DNA of 23,761 nucleotides, from positions 1 through 23,761 of the forward strand of contig DHHZ01000128.1 in the NCBI GenBank assembly GCA_002403515.1, given 5' to 3'. How positions within the stretch are numbered: the first letter of the stretch is position 1; each line of letters starts with the position of its first letter. Below the pieces are notes generated by a model. It searched no databases. It saw only the letters and a program-made list of their open reading frames with translations, and had not been told where the DNA came from. The position numbers and the translations under genes were made by a program. Source of the stretch: Legionellales bacterium UBA4759 (GTDB taxonomy: Bacteria > Pseudomonadota > Gammaproteobacteria > Legionellales > Legionellaceae). Of the stretch, positions 1-7,919 are shown piece by piece.

Positions 1-1071
1 GATTAAGTCTAAACTTCTACAATTTATTAATAAATTTTGCTCTAACGCCACTTGATTAAGCTCAACGCTTTCAATTTGTTTTTCACCAAAACTTCTAGAA
101 CTAATTTTGACTTTGGATAGAAATAATTTATTCATTTTTCGAGGTAAAACATTTAAATCAAAATCCCTATTTTCCATTGATAGACTGGAATCTAAATTCA
201 TAAAGGATAATATTTCATCTCGCTTATTAAGTTTGAGTTGACTCAGAAGAGATAGTTCACCTGCAATTGCAAATGATTGAACATGTCCTTTAATGATTAT
301 CTTATTGATAATATTGAATTGCTCTATAGTCATGTCAGTGGACAGTATGATGTATAACTCATGAATCCTATAAGCATGCAAATAATCATCCAACTCTTCT
401 AAGGTGGTACTTTCATCAATTCTTTCCCAAAAAAGTTCTTTTAGGTATCTAACACCAGGGGATGCTGGTTTATGTTGTAGCAATTTTGGGGCACTCTCGA
501 GCGCTTGTTCAATTAGAACACGGATGTTTTTTGTATCTTTATCGTCACTTTCATCGTCACTGTCATCTTTCTGTAAAAGTTTACCTAATCCAAAGGGGCG
601 GAAATCTATAGGAATTTCTGAATGAAAACCGTCAAACAATTCAGCTAAATCCGTTATTTTTTGGTCATCAAGGATAAAAAATTGTTCTTTGGGTGGCAAG
701 CTTGGTTCCACAAGAGAGCTTTCCAGGTCTTCACGAAATAAGACTTCTGGGAAATTAATTTTTTCATTTTTTAAGTAGCCTTGTCTGAAAGAATATATTT
801 CAAAACCTCTATGAAATAGTTCGTTTAACACAAAGTAAAACTTAACTGCAATCAGAGGGTTAAATTTTTTTAAATGAATTTGCCTTAGAATGATTTTTTT
901 GGGAATTAATTGAACATATTCATCGTCTGTAAAGAACTTGGATGCATTATTCAGATAAGCATCTAAATCAATTTGTCCTGTTTCCCGGTCGGTCAGTTTT
1001 TGTTTAGATTGTTTCTTTTGGTAATAAAGCCAATCAGTGTGGCGAATTATCTTCTCAATGTGTTCATTTAT
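1..1071 (-). CDS. Hypothetical protein, 3'-partial, unusual or lost start codon
   Basis: The minus strand is open from 1077 to the left window edge (about 357 codons), with soluble, protein-like composition. I recognise no family. An acidic stretch rich in Asp and Ser (DDSDDESDDKD) lies near 540-575. There is no in-frame ATG near the beginning: a stop sits at 1080-1078 and the first near-start codon is ATA at 1071-1069, four bases after a weak AAGG. An ATG at 1067-1065 is in another frame and stops after six codons. The gene may use a non-standard start, may have lost its ATG by one substitution (ATG to ATA), or may be a 5'-damaged remnant. It lies 67 bases downstream of the interrupted antitoxin gene on the same strand. 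That the stretch is coding is fairly sure because the frame is long and open; the true start and the function are unknown. Confidence 0.6.
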   Translation of the reverse strand, partial: MNEHIEKIIRHTDWLYYQKKQSKQKLTDRETGQIDLDAYLNNASKFFTDDEYVQLIPKKIILRQIHLKKFNPLIAVKFYFVLNELFHRGFEIYSFRQGYLKNEKINFPEVLFREDLESSLVEPSLPPKEQFFILDDQKITDLAELFDGFHSEIPIDFRPFGLGKLLQKDDSDDESDDKDTKNIRVLIEQALESAPKLLQHKPASPGVRYLKELFWERIDESTTLEELDDYLHAYRIHELYIILSTDMTIEQFNIINKIIIKGHVQSFAIAGELSLLSQLKLNKRDEILSFMNLDSSLSMENRDFDLNVLPRKMNKLFLSKVKISSRSFGEKQIESVELNQVALEQNLLINCRSLDLI

Positions 1072-1138
1072 AGCGCCTTATCGTAGCATATTAAAGATAA
1101 AGTCAAAAGCTTTTAGAGCAAATTTAGAGCTTTTATTC

Positions 1139-1441
1139 TTATTTTTGAATAACAATGGCGTTATTTTTGATGATATTTTGAAATTCTGCAGAAATACTGG
1201 ACCAATCAACAATATCTACTCGAAAAGGTAGAGATGATTCTGAAAACTCTTCATTAAGATTTGCTAATTCTCATAAAGTTAAAGGAGTCTTACCCAAAAC
1301 ACATATGTCAAGGTCTGAATGGGTTTTATGTTTTCCAGTCACTCTCGATCCAAAGGCGATGACAGTTCTTGATGAAATATTTTTTTTTAAAATATTTTTT
1401 ACAATATCAATATAGGTTTGTTCTAGGTGTATTTTAGTCAT
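1139..1441 (-). pseudogene. MntA-like nucleotidyltransferase antitoxin interrupted by an internal TGA
   Basis: Read through one stop, this frame gives a 100-residue minimal nucleotidyltransferase (MNT) protein. The family motif GSX10DXD is present: G31, S32, then D43 and D45 in HSDLDIC. A later segment, PFRVDIVDW, supplies the third acidic residue (D76). Codon 57 is TGA at 1273-1271, where relatives commonly have Arg; CGA to TGA is a single C-to-T change. A product stopping at residue 56 would lack D76 and most of the fold, and no ATG follows for a restart. The start ATG overlaps the stop of the upstream HepT-like gene (ATGA), the usual translational coupling of such pairs. In MntA/HepT systems the MNT protein adds AMP to a Tyr of the toxin and silences it. 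The identification is firm; whether the TGA is real decay, a base-calling error or is read through cannot be settled here. Confidence 0.8.
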
Positions 1442-1836
1442 GATAATCGTTTTCTAAGTTGCTCAATTAAAAATTTGTCTTTCTCTAAGAAGTTAATTGC
1501 AACTTGAAACACCATTTCAGCTTTGTTTTGGTCATAAGCATGACTCGTTTGATTTCTTGCCTCTCGAAATGTGAACCATGCATTAACATCTTGTATCAAT
1601 CCGATTTCAAGCGCAACTCTTAATAGATCACGGTAATTCAATTGATCCACATGTTCTGTGATAGGCATTTCCATTTCTATATATCTTTTGATAGTTTTTA
1701 TTGATAGCTCAAATGTATATTTAAAGCGTTGTATGCATGCATCACGAACCTCAAGGTCTGTCGGTTCAATTTTAGCTCGGTTTATTCCCTTTTCAAAGCT
1801 ATTATAGGCATTAATTAAAGATTGGATATTTAGCAT
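1438..1836 (-). CDS. HepT-like HEPN toxin (HI0074-family nucleotidyltransferase substrate-binding protein)
   Basis: This 132-residue, mostly helical protein matches the HI0074/HepT group of HEPN proteins. The HEPN RNase signature RX4HXY is intact: R94, H99 and Y101 within REARNQTSHAYD. In characterised HepT/MntA pairs this motif cleaves RNA, and the Tyr is modified by the nucleotidyltransferase partner. The partner follows directly with a 4-base ATGA overlap but carries an internal stop. No clear ribosome binding site precedes the ATG; the 27 bases between it and the dsbD stop are AT-only apart from a few positions, so the pair may be read from the dsbD transcript. If the antitoxin is truly broken, this protein must be harmless, weakly expressed or controlled by another MNT protein. 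The family call is secure; toxicity is inferred. Confidence 0.85.
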   Translation of the reverse strand: MLNIQSLINAYNSFEKGINRAKIEPTDLEVRDACIQRFKYTFELSIKTIKRYIEMEMPITEHVDQLNYRDLLRVALEIGLIQDVNAWFTFREARNQTSHAYDQNKAEMVFQVAINFLEKDKFLIEQLRKRLS

Positions 1837-1863
1837 AATTTATAAAATATTATTTTAATTTTA

Positions 1864-3444
1864 TTAATTTTCCCACTGCTTGAGATGTTCAATGGTAATT
1901 TCTTCGCCAGAAAGTCTTAAGGCTTCATGTGGATTTTTTTCTAGTTTAATCACTGTGGGTGGGGCTATGACATCAAATTGATGCATGATTTTTAATTCAG
2001 CAGGCGTATTATTGCTGATGTCAATTTTAATCAGGCGATTAGCTTTGAATAAGGGAGATAATTGTTGGCTAGGCCAAACATTTTTTTCTAGGTATTGGCA
2101 TGTTGCACACCATTTGGCGGTGAAATATAAAATGACAGGTTTTGGGGTATTATCAATCACTTTTTGGATATCAGCATGATGATGGGTGTGTATTTTTGTT
2201 TGACTTACTTTAAAGGGCCATGGCATGGCTTTTGGGTGTCTTATTCCATAGCTAATCCATAATGCTTCAAAAAGAAATAGTGCAACCAGGGTAATCCGCA
2301 GTCCTTTTGACCAGGTATGTTGAGATTGGGGTCTTAATAAGTAGGCGGCAATCAAGAAAACCACTATCCAGGGAAAGTAAGCGAGAGTTGTTTCAAAACT
2401 GCGTTGAATTAAAAGTGCCGCAACAGCAAATAACAAAATCGCTAGAATTTGTTTGATATTATTCATCCATACGCCAGCTTTGGGAATGAAGTGGCCAGCA
2501 GATACTGCAAATACCATCAAAGGAAATCCCATCCCTAATCCCAACATAAATAAAGCCAGTGTACCTTTCCATACTTGTCCAAGTTGAGTGATGTAGGTTA
2601 ATGCACCCAGTAGTGGTGCTGTAACACAAGGGGATAAGACCAGTAATGATAAACTGCCCATCAATGCAGCAGAGCCATAATGTCCTGATTGCAAATGAGA
2701 ACGAAAAAGTAGTGTTTTTTCCTGTAAGTTTTGTGGCAAACGAATTTTTACCCACTCTAAGGTAGCCAAGCCAAAATAGGTATAAATGAGTGCCATAACA
2801 ATCACAATTTTTGGATTTTGCATGATCATGAATAAATTTTTACCCACTTGCGATAGCACAGCTCCTACCAATGCATAACTGATAGACATCCCCAAAACAT
2901 AAGATATTGCCAATCCAAATCTTTGTTTTTTGGTGTGTTGTTCATTGCCTAAAACGACTTTGGTCATGACAGGTAGCATGGGTAAAACACAAGGCGTGAA
3001 AGCCATCAGAGCGCCTAGACCAAAGAAACTCAATAGTACCCATAAAAAAGAATGAGATGCGTTGTATATGAGTTTTTGCGTTTTGGTTTGCGGTGGAAAA
3101 CAAATGCCTTTGTCACTGCAGCCTTGATAAGTGACTTTAAGCGTGGTGTTTTTTTGAAAAGGAATACTCAGTTGCAAATGATTGCGATAAACATTGTGCC
3201 ATTGTCCCAGTCTGTCCTGATGTTTGACGGGGGTAGGCCAATTTGGATTTGAATCATTGGATATCTTAATACGCTTTTGATAAAGGAAGTATCCTGGTTG
3301 AATTTTCCAGTTGAGTAAAATTTTATCTTGGGACTGTGAAATGTCTAATTGAAATATTTTTTTTGCATCAAGCGAATCAGCAAAAATAGAGGAAAAAAAT
3401 AAACAACCAATAACCAAAAGAGCAAATTTTTTGAAGGCTTGCAT
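1864..3444 (-). CDS. dsbD: Thiol:disulfide interchange protein DsbD
   Basis: At 526 residues this is a somewhat short but complete DsbD, the inner-membrane protein that carries electrons from cytoplasmic thioredoxin to periplasmic partners such as DsbC. It has a signal peptide (about residues 1-22), then the periplasmic alpha domain with the redox pair C109 and C115 in GCSDKGIC. The multi-pass membrane domain (about 132-400) holds the conserved cysteines C152 (FTPCVLP) and C273 (LSPCVTAP). The C-terminal thioredoxin-like gamma domain has CxxC at C446-C449 (KWCATC). All six functional cysteines are therefore present. It is transcribed away from groES; the HepT-like gene follows after 27 bases. 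Nothing suggests damage. Confidence 0.95.
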   Translation of the reverse strand: MQAFKKFALLVIGCLFFSSIFADSLDAKKIFQLDISQSQDKILLNWKIQPGYFLYQKRIKISNDSNPNWPTPVKHQDRLGQWHNVYRNHLQLSIPFQKNTTLKVTYQGCSDKGICFPPQTKTQKLIYNASHSFLWVLLSFFGLGALMAFTPCVLPMLPVMTKVVLGNEQHTKKQRFGLAISYVLGMSISYALVGAVLSQVGKNLFMIMQNPKIVIVMALIYTYFGLATLEWVKIRLPQNLQEKTLLFRSHLQSGHYGSAALMGSLSLLVLSPCVTAPLLGALTYITQLGQVWKGTLALFMLGLGMGFPLMVFAVSAGHFIPKAGVWMNNIKQILAILLFAVAALLIQRSFETTLAYFPWIVVFLIAAYLLRPQSQHTWSKGLRITLVALFLFEALWISYGIRHPKAMPWPFKVSQTKIHTHHHADIQKVIDNTPKPVILYFTAKWCATCQYLEKNVWPSQQLSPLFKANRLIKIDISNNTPAELKIMHQFDVIAPPTVIKLEKNPHEALRLSGEEITIEHLKQWEN

Positions 3445-3528
3445 ATCAAAATGTTTTCATCATGTTTAAATAGTTACTCTATTGTAAGTTGTGAGAGAAA
3501 AAAAAACAATTTTTTTTTGAAGTTGCCC

Positions 3529-3557
3529 CTTGAAAAATAGATCAAGTTCCCCCATAT
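3529..3557 (+). promoter_or_regulatory. Heat-shock (sigma-32 type) promoter of groES-groEL
   Basis: CTTGAAA at 3529-3535 (preceded by CCC) and CCCCATAT at 3550-3557 are separated by 14 bases. Both boxes and the spacing fit the RpoH (sigma-32) consensus CTTGAAA / CCCCATNT, and the site lies about 70 bases upstream of groES. RpoH control of groESL is well established in gammaproteobacteria; use here is inferred from the match. Confidence 0.85.
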
Positions 3558-3627
3558 TGCATGTCATAAGTGCTGTATATGTCAGTACTTCGATTGGTGA
3601 AGTTAATTGTATGCAGGAGATTAAAAT

Positions 3628-3918
3628 ATGAAAATTCGTCCATTACATGATCGTGTTGTGGTTCGTCGACAAGAAGAAGAACGTACATCAGCTGGCGGTA
3701 TTGTAATTCCTGACAGCGCTGCAGAAAAACCAAGTCGTGGTTTAGTTGTAGCTGTTGGCAATGGTAAACCTTTAGAAAATGGTGATACTCGCTCATTGGC
3801 TGTTAAAGTAGGCGATGTTGTATTATTCGGAAAATATTCAGGCAATGAAGTAAAAGTTGCTGGTGAAGATTTGGTAGTGATGCGTGAAGACGACATCATG
3901 GCTGTTATTGAGAAGTAA
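3628..3918 (+). CDS. groES: Co-chaperonin GroES
   Basis: The 96-residue product is a full-length Hsp10. It starts with the family signature KIRPLHDRVVVRR and contains the mobile loop (about residues 17-33, SAGGIVIP) that docks on GroEL. The heptameric ring caps the GroEL cavity in the cytoplasm so that substrate proteins fold inside. An AGGAG ribosome binding site (3615-3619) lies eight bases before the ATG. groEL follows after 23 bases with its own AGGAG, giving the standard two-gene operon behind a heat-shock promoter. Confidence 0.98.
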   Translation: MKIRPLHDRVVVRRQEEERTSAGGIVIPDSAAEKPSRGLVVAVGNGKPLENGDTRSLAVKVGDVVLFGKYSGNEVKVAGEDLVVMREDDIMAVIEK

Positions 3919-3941
3919 TTTTGTAGCTTGAGGAGATTTAC

Positions 3942-5585
3942 ATGGCTAAAGAATTAAAATTTGCAGAAAATGCCCGTCATCAAATGTTGGTTGGCGTGAA
4001 TGGTTTAGCAAATGCTGTACAAGTTACTATGGGTCCACGTGGCCGTAACGTTTTATTAGAAAAAACTTATGGTGCTCCAACAGTGACCAAAGACGGTGTA
4101 TCTGTTGCTAAAGAAATTGAATTTGAAGATCGTTTTCAAAACATGGGCGCTCAGTTAGTAAAAGAAGTTGCTTCTAAAACTTCTGATGCAGCTGGTGACG
4201 GCACCACAACTGCAACTGTATTGGCTCGTGCGATTTTAGTTGAAGGTCACAAAGCTGTTGCAGCTGGCATGAACCCAATGGACTTAAAACGTGGTATTGA
4301 TAAAGGTTTAGCGGTCATTATCAAAGAATTACAAAAAATGTCTAAGCCTTGCAAAGACACCAAATCAATTGCTCAAGTTGGTACCATTTCTGCTAACTCT
4401 GATGAAGCAGTTGGTGCGATTATTGCTGAAGCAATGGAAAAAGTGGGTAAAGAAGGCGTAATTACTGTTGAAGATGGTAATGGTCTTGAAAATGAATTGT
4501 CTGTTGTTGAAGGTATGCAATTTGACCGCGGTTATATTTCTCCATACTTCATTAACAATCAACAAAACATGTCTGCTGAATTAGAGCACCCATTCATTTT
4601 ATTGGTTGATAAAAAAATCTCTTCAATTCGTGACATGTTACCGGTATTAGAAGGCGTTGCAAAAGCAGGTCGTCCTTTATTAATCATTGCTGAAGATGTT
4701 GAAGGTGAAGCTTTAGCTACTTTAGTTGTGAACAACATGCGTGGGATTGTTAAAGTATGTGCGGTTAAAGCGCCTGGTTTTGGTGACCGTCGTAAAGCGA
4801 TGTTACAAGATATCGCTATTCTAACCAATGGCCAAGTGATTTCTGAAGAAATTGGTAAGAGCTTAGAATCTGCTACTGTTGAAGACTTAGGTTTAGCAAA
4901 ACGTGTTGTGATTACCAAAGAAAACACCACCATTATTGATGGTGAAGGTAAACCAGCAGAAATTACAGCTCGAATCACTCAAATTCGTACTCAAATGGAA
5001 GAAAGTACTTCTGATTACGACCGTGAAAAATTACAAGAGCGTGTTGCAAAATTAGCTGGTGGTGTTGCTGTTATTAAAGTTGGTGCTGCAACTGAAGTTG
5101 AAATGAAAGAGAAAAAAGCGCGTGTTGAAGACGCATTACATGCAACTCGTGCAGCTGTTGAAGAAGGCATTGTTGCTGGTGGTGGTGTTGCTTTAATTCG
5201 TGCACAAAAAGTATTGGCTGGTTTAAAAGGCGATAACCATGAACAAGATATGGGTATTGATATCCTACGTCGTGCGATTGAATCTCCATTACGTCAAATC
5301 GTAACCAACGCAGGTTATGAAGCATCTGTTGTTGTGAACAAAGTTGCAGAACAATCTGGAAACTTTGGTTTCAATGCTGCCAATGGCGAATATGGCGATA
5401 TGGTTGAATTGGGTATTATCGATCCAACTAAAGTGACACGTACTGCGTTACAAAATGCAGCATCTGTTGCAAGCCTGATGTTAACCACTGAATGTATGGT
5501 TGCTGAACTTCCTAAAAAAGAAGAAGCAGCTCCTGCTGATATGAGTGGCATGGGCGGTATGGGAGGCATGGGCGGTATGATGTAA
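3942..5585 (+). CDS. groEL: Chaperonin GroEL (Hsp60)
   Basis: This is a 547-residue, full-length Hsp60, the ATP-driven barrel that works with GroES. The ATP-site motif GDGTTT is at 85-90 with the conserved Asp at 86, one position earlier than in E. coli. The glycine-rich VAGGGVAL segment and the flexible C-terminal Gly-Gly-Met tail are present. An AGGAG site (3931-3935) precedes the ATG. Codon choice is strongly biased (GTT, GCT, GAA, CGT) compared with the unfamiliar genes downstream, as expected for very high expression. Transcription probably ends at the hairpin 20 bases after the stop. In host-associated Legionellales relatives GroEL is abundant and can be surface-exposed, but nothing in the sequence tests that. 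Confidence 0.98.
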   Translation: MAKELKFAENARHQMLVGVNGLANAVQVTMGPRGRNVLLEKTYGAPTVTKDGVSVAKEIEFEDRFQNMGAQLVKEVASKTSDAAGDGTTTATVLARAILVEGHKAVAAGMNPMDLKRGIDKGLAVIIKELQKMSKPCKDTKSIAQVGTISANSDEAVGAIIAEAMEKVGKEGVITVEDGNGLENELSVVEGMQFDRGYISPYFINNQQNMSAELEHPFILLVDKKISSIRDMLPVLEGVAKAGRPLLIIAEDVEGEALATLVVNNMRGIVKVCAVKAPGFGDRRKAMLQDIAILTNGQVISEEIGKSLESATVEDLGLAKRVVITKENTTIIDGEGKPAEITARITQIRTQMEESTSDYDREKLQERVAKLAGGVAVIKVGAATEVEMKEKKARVEDALHATRAAVEEGIVAGGGVALIRAQKVLAGLKGDNHEQDMGIDILRRAIESPLRQIVTNAGYEASVVVNKVAEQSGNFGFNAANGEYGDMVELGIIDPTKVTRTALQNAASVASLMLTTECMVAELPKKEEAAPADMSGMGGMGGMGGMM

Positions 5586-5605
5586 TTCATTCCCCAATCT
5601 TTCAG

Positions 5606-5630
5606 AAAACCCGCTTCGGCGGGTTTTTTT
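5606..5630 (+). terminator. Rho-independent terminator of groES-groEL
   Basis: A nine-base-pair stem, AAAACCCGC with GCGGGTTTT, closes on a TTCG tetraloop and runs into seven T (5624-5630). It starts 20 bases after the groEL stop and is the strongest terminator in the window. Confidence 0.95.
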
Positions 5631-5673
5631 ATGACCTGAATTGTAGAAAATATGCCCACAGTGAGGATTTATA

Positions 5674-5682
5674 TGTTACAAT
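5674..5682 (+). promoter_or_regulatory. Possible extended -10 promoter of the 659-aa gene
   Basis: TGTTACAAT matches the extended -10 form TGnTANNNT and lies 30 bases before the ATG at 5713, just after the groEL terminator. No good -35 box is visible at 16-18 bases. This is a pattern match only. Confidence 0.4.
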
Positions 5683-5712
5683 AGTCCTTTATTTTGATGC
5701 AACGAGGCCATA

Positions 5713-7692
5713 ATGAAATTACAGGTAGAACGGGATGATAATGGAAAGATTGTCACCAAAACTCAACCCGAAGTTTTTTTGCCGCGTTGTGCATACTATA
5801 CTCATTTTCCTTCATTTTTTGATAAAAATAGCGCTTCATACAATACCTATCATCGAAGTGCGCATAAAAAACTAACCAACGTTAAACAAGATAATTTTGC
5901 TTTTAACGGTAATCAAACAGAAGTTAAATCGTGCATGAATGCCAAAACAGGAAACTATTTCAATCCATTTCATTTCGCTGATTATCAAAATGCAATTCAT
6001 CCAGAAGCAAAAGGAGCATCAAAGACACCTAAAGCTTTTTGGTATGACAAACTCTTAGCGTTTCAAAAAAACAATGCCAAATCAGTGGTAAAAGCTATCA
6101 CCAAATCAGATACTTTAAAGATTAATCAAGATCATGATTATCCTTGTGTTTTATTCTCTTTAAGCCAACCTGGCCAACTAGAAAAAAATGAAAAAATTTG
6201 GACTAACTTTGTATCTTTGTATTTCATTGCTATCGCCAATAAATTAGCCAAAGAAAGAGGGCTTAATATTGAAACGATAAGACGTTCAAGTTTTGATACC
6301 ATTCGTCCAAGTATCGCAGAGTGTGGCAAGAGCTTAAGAATTAGTTTAGGCATGAGCCCGAGGGCCTATCATGAGTGTGTAGTTGACACCATAAAATATT
6401 TGGAAAAATTATTCCAAAATTCAGATGTATTCAATATTCCCGCTGATCCACAAAATAAGTTAAACACGGTGTTGGTAAAATACAATAAAGCTAAAACAAA
6501 AGCCTCTCAAAAAATTTGTAATGTTCAAGTTAAAAATACTTTGTGGGAGACATTGTGGGCCAATGGCGATAGCAAAAATCGTTCATTTGCAACCCAAATC
6601 TTTCGTCGCGAACATGTGGTTAATGTTTTGATTGATGACATCATGATGTCCATGGGCGAGCATTCTCTGGAAAGTATTTTTGCATCAATTGATTTAAAAA
6701 AATCCTCTTTTGCCCAGCCGATGGTAAGATTTTTGGAAAATTTTGAATGTGTTAAAGATGTTATCACCACCAAATATGCTAATCTAAAACTTCTGCCATT
6801 TGCATGGAATCAAGCTACCCGTTTTAATAACCCAGCATTTTGGACTATGATTCAAGATTTTGGTTCTGCTATTGGCGCAAATCAAGATGAGATTTTAGAA
6901 CTTTGCCAAAGAAAAAATTTTGGTGAGTTGTATCACTATTTAGAGTCATGGTTGGTCAATTTTAATTTTCATCCACGAAAATACCAAAATGTCGAGGATG
7001 GTTATGGTTCTGATTCCGATACTGAAAAAGCATTTGTTATTGGCGACAACTATCAAAATATACATTCTAAAAAATTTATTACTGCAACGGGAATGCGTGC
7101 AATTCAATTAAGCTATGCTTGTGCAAAAAAGTTTTTAGAGGACGCGTATGAAACAGATCCAGCCTACATCGAGACCCATGCAGAAAAAATGTATTATGAA
7201 ACCGATGAAGCTATTCATAATTTTCCTATCCCGTATGCAGTTAAAGAGGCCAGTGAGAATAAAGGTGTACAAAAAAAATTAAATTTCTTTGATTTAAATC
7301 ATTGCAATGCTCAACAATTAGATGAGCCCAAGAGATTGGTTGAGGTTTCAAAAAAAGAAAGAATTTGTATTTTAGATGTTACATCAGCCACCACTGAAGA
7401 AATGTTAAAAAATATTATCTACATTTGGAAAAAAGCACCTAAATTAAGAGTCATTATTCTGGTGAGTAGTGGTTTGAAAAATGAGCAGGCCATGTCTGAC
7501 TATAATCCCTATGGTTGTATTCGAATATTTTCCAGAGATAAGAAAGACTTGAAGAAAGTTTATAATTATTTGGAAGAATTTGAACAAAAAGCGCAATATG
7601 TACATCCAAAAACCAGTCATATTTTACGAAAGAATGCAAAAGATGCGGGCTTTACGCCAACCAATAGAGCTATCCTTTCTGCCAATATTTAA
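5713..7692 (+). CDS. Hypothetical protein, 659 aa, possible receiver-like C-terminal domain
   Basis: I do not recognise this protein. It has no signal peptide or membrane segment and is Lys/Asn-rich. A GAGG ribosome binding site lies a few bases before the ATG. The middle part is mostly helical, with a short acidic piece (DGYGSDSDTE, about residues 433-442). Near the C-terminus (about 548-625) the text reads like an alternating beta/alpha fold: ICILDVTS with D555, then RVIILVSSG, then CIRIFSRDKKD followed by a helix. That resembles a response-regulator receiver, but the usual Lys of the last strand is missing, so if related it would be a pseudo-receiver. It is isolated between the groEL terminator and a 227-base gap, the first of a run of unfamiliar genes that could encode secreted proteins. 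Coding status is firm; function is unknown. Confidence 0.8.
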   Translation: MKLQVERDDNGKIVTKTQPEVFLPRCAYYTHFPSFFDKNSASYNTYHRSAHKKLTNVKQDNFAFNGNQTEVKSCMNAKTGNYFNPFHFADYQNAIHPEAKGASKTPKAFWYDKLLAFQKNNAKSVVKAITKSDTLKINQDHDYPCVLFSLSQPGQLEKNEKIWTNFVSLYFIAIANKLAKERGLNIETIRRSSFDTIRPSIAECGKSLRISLGMSPRAYHECVVDTIKYLEKLFQNSDVFNIPADPQNKLNTVLVKYNKAKTKASQKICNVQVKNTLWETLWANGDSKNRSFATQIFRREHVVNVLIDDIMMSMGEHSLESIFASIDLKKSSFAQPMVRFLENFECVKDVITTKYANLKLLPFAWNQATRFNNPAFWTMIQDFGSAIGANQDEILELCQRKNFGELYHYLESWLVNFNFHPRKYQNVEDGYGSDSDTEKAFVIGDNYQNIHSKKFITATGMRAIQLSYACAKKFLEDAYETDPAYIETHAEKMYYETDEAIHNFPIPYAVKEASENKGVQKKLNFFDLNHCNAQQLDEPKRLVEVSKKERICILDVTSATTEEMLKNIIYIWKKAPKLRVIILVSSGLKNEQAMSDYNPYGCIRIFSRDKKDLKKVYNYLEEFEQKAQYVHPKTSHILRKNAKDAGFTPTNRAILSANI

Positions 7693-7736
7693 TTAGCCTG
7701 TATGGAGTTTGATGAAATATTTTCTAATTCAACTTT

Positions 7737-7759
7737 TTATCCACAAATTCTGTGGATAA
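7737..7759. promoter_or_regulatory. Inverted pair of perfect DnaA-box sequences
   Basis: TTATCCACA (7737-7745) and its exact reverse complement TGTGGATAA (7751-7759) are five bases apart. Each arm equals the E. coli DnaA-box consensus. The site lies in the 227-base gap between the 659-aa and 418-aa genes. It could also form a nine-base-pair hairpin, but no T-run follows on either strand, so it is a poor intrinsic terminator. Binding by DnaA is inferred from sequence only. Confidence 0.55.
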
Positions 7760-7855
7760 AGTTGTTAAAAAGGATGGTATATTCTTTGGAAAACTGAGGT
7801 TTGTACCGTTGTTGATAAACTAAGTTCAAAAAGTTACATTTAATCACTATTTTTA

Positions 7856-7884
7856 ATGGCATGTTTTTTTTGGCTTGATATAAT
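7856..7884 (+). promoter_or_regulatory. Sigma-70-type promoter of the 418-aa gene
   Basis: A perfect -10 box TATAAT (7879-7884) is 17 bases from ATGGCA (7856-7861), which matches TTGACA at four of six positions. Start of transcription would be near 7891, about 29 bases before the ATG. It would serve the 418-aa gene and probably the ankyrin-OTU gene behind it. Confidence 0.55.
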
Positions 7885-7919
7885 AGCTCATTTGTTAAAA
7901 TCAAATTTTTGTTGAAAAA

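Noticed and set aside
1271..1273. TGA read as a sense codon (selenocysteine or recoded code)
   Set aside because: TGA ends other good genes here (HepT-like, DUF917), no structured element follows, and relatives have Arg at this place.
4365..5659. Long minus-strand frames opposite groEL
   Set aside because: They are shadows of the strongly biased groEL codons, with no start sites and no recognisable protein text.
7693..7919. Replication origin suggested by the DnaA boxes and AT-rich gap
   Set aside because: Only two boxes are seen and no dnaA, dnaN, gidA or parAB gene is nearby. A regulatory or titration site is more economical.
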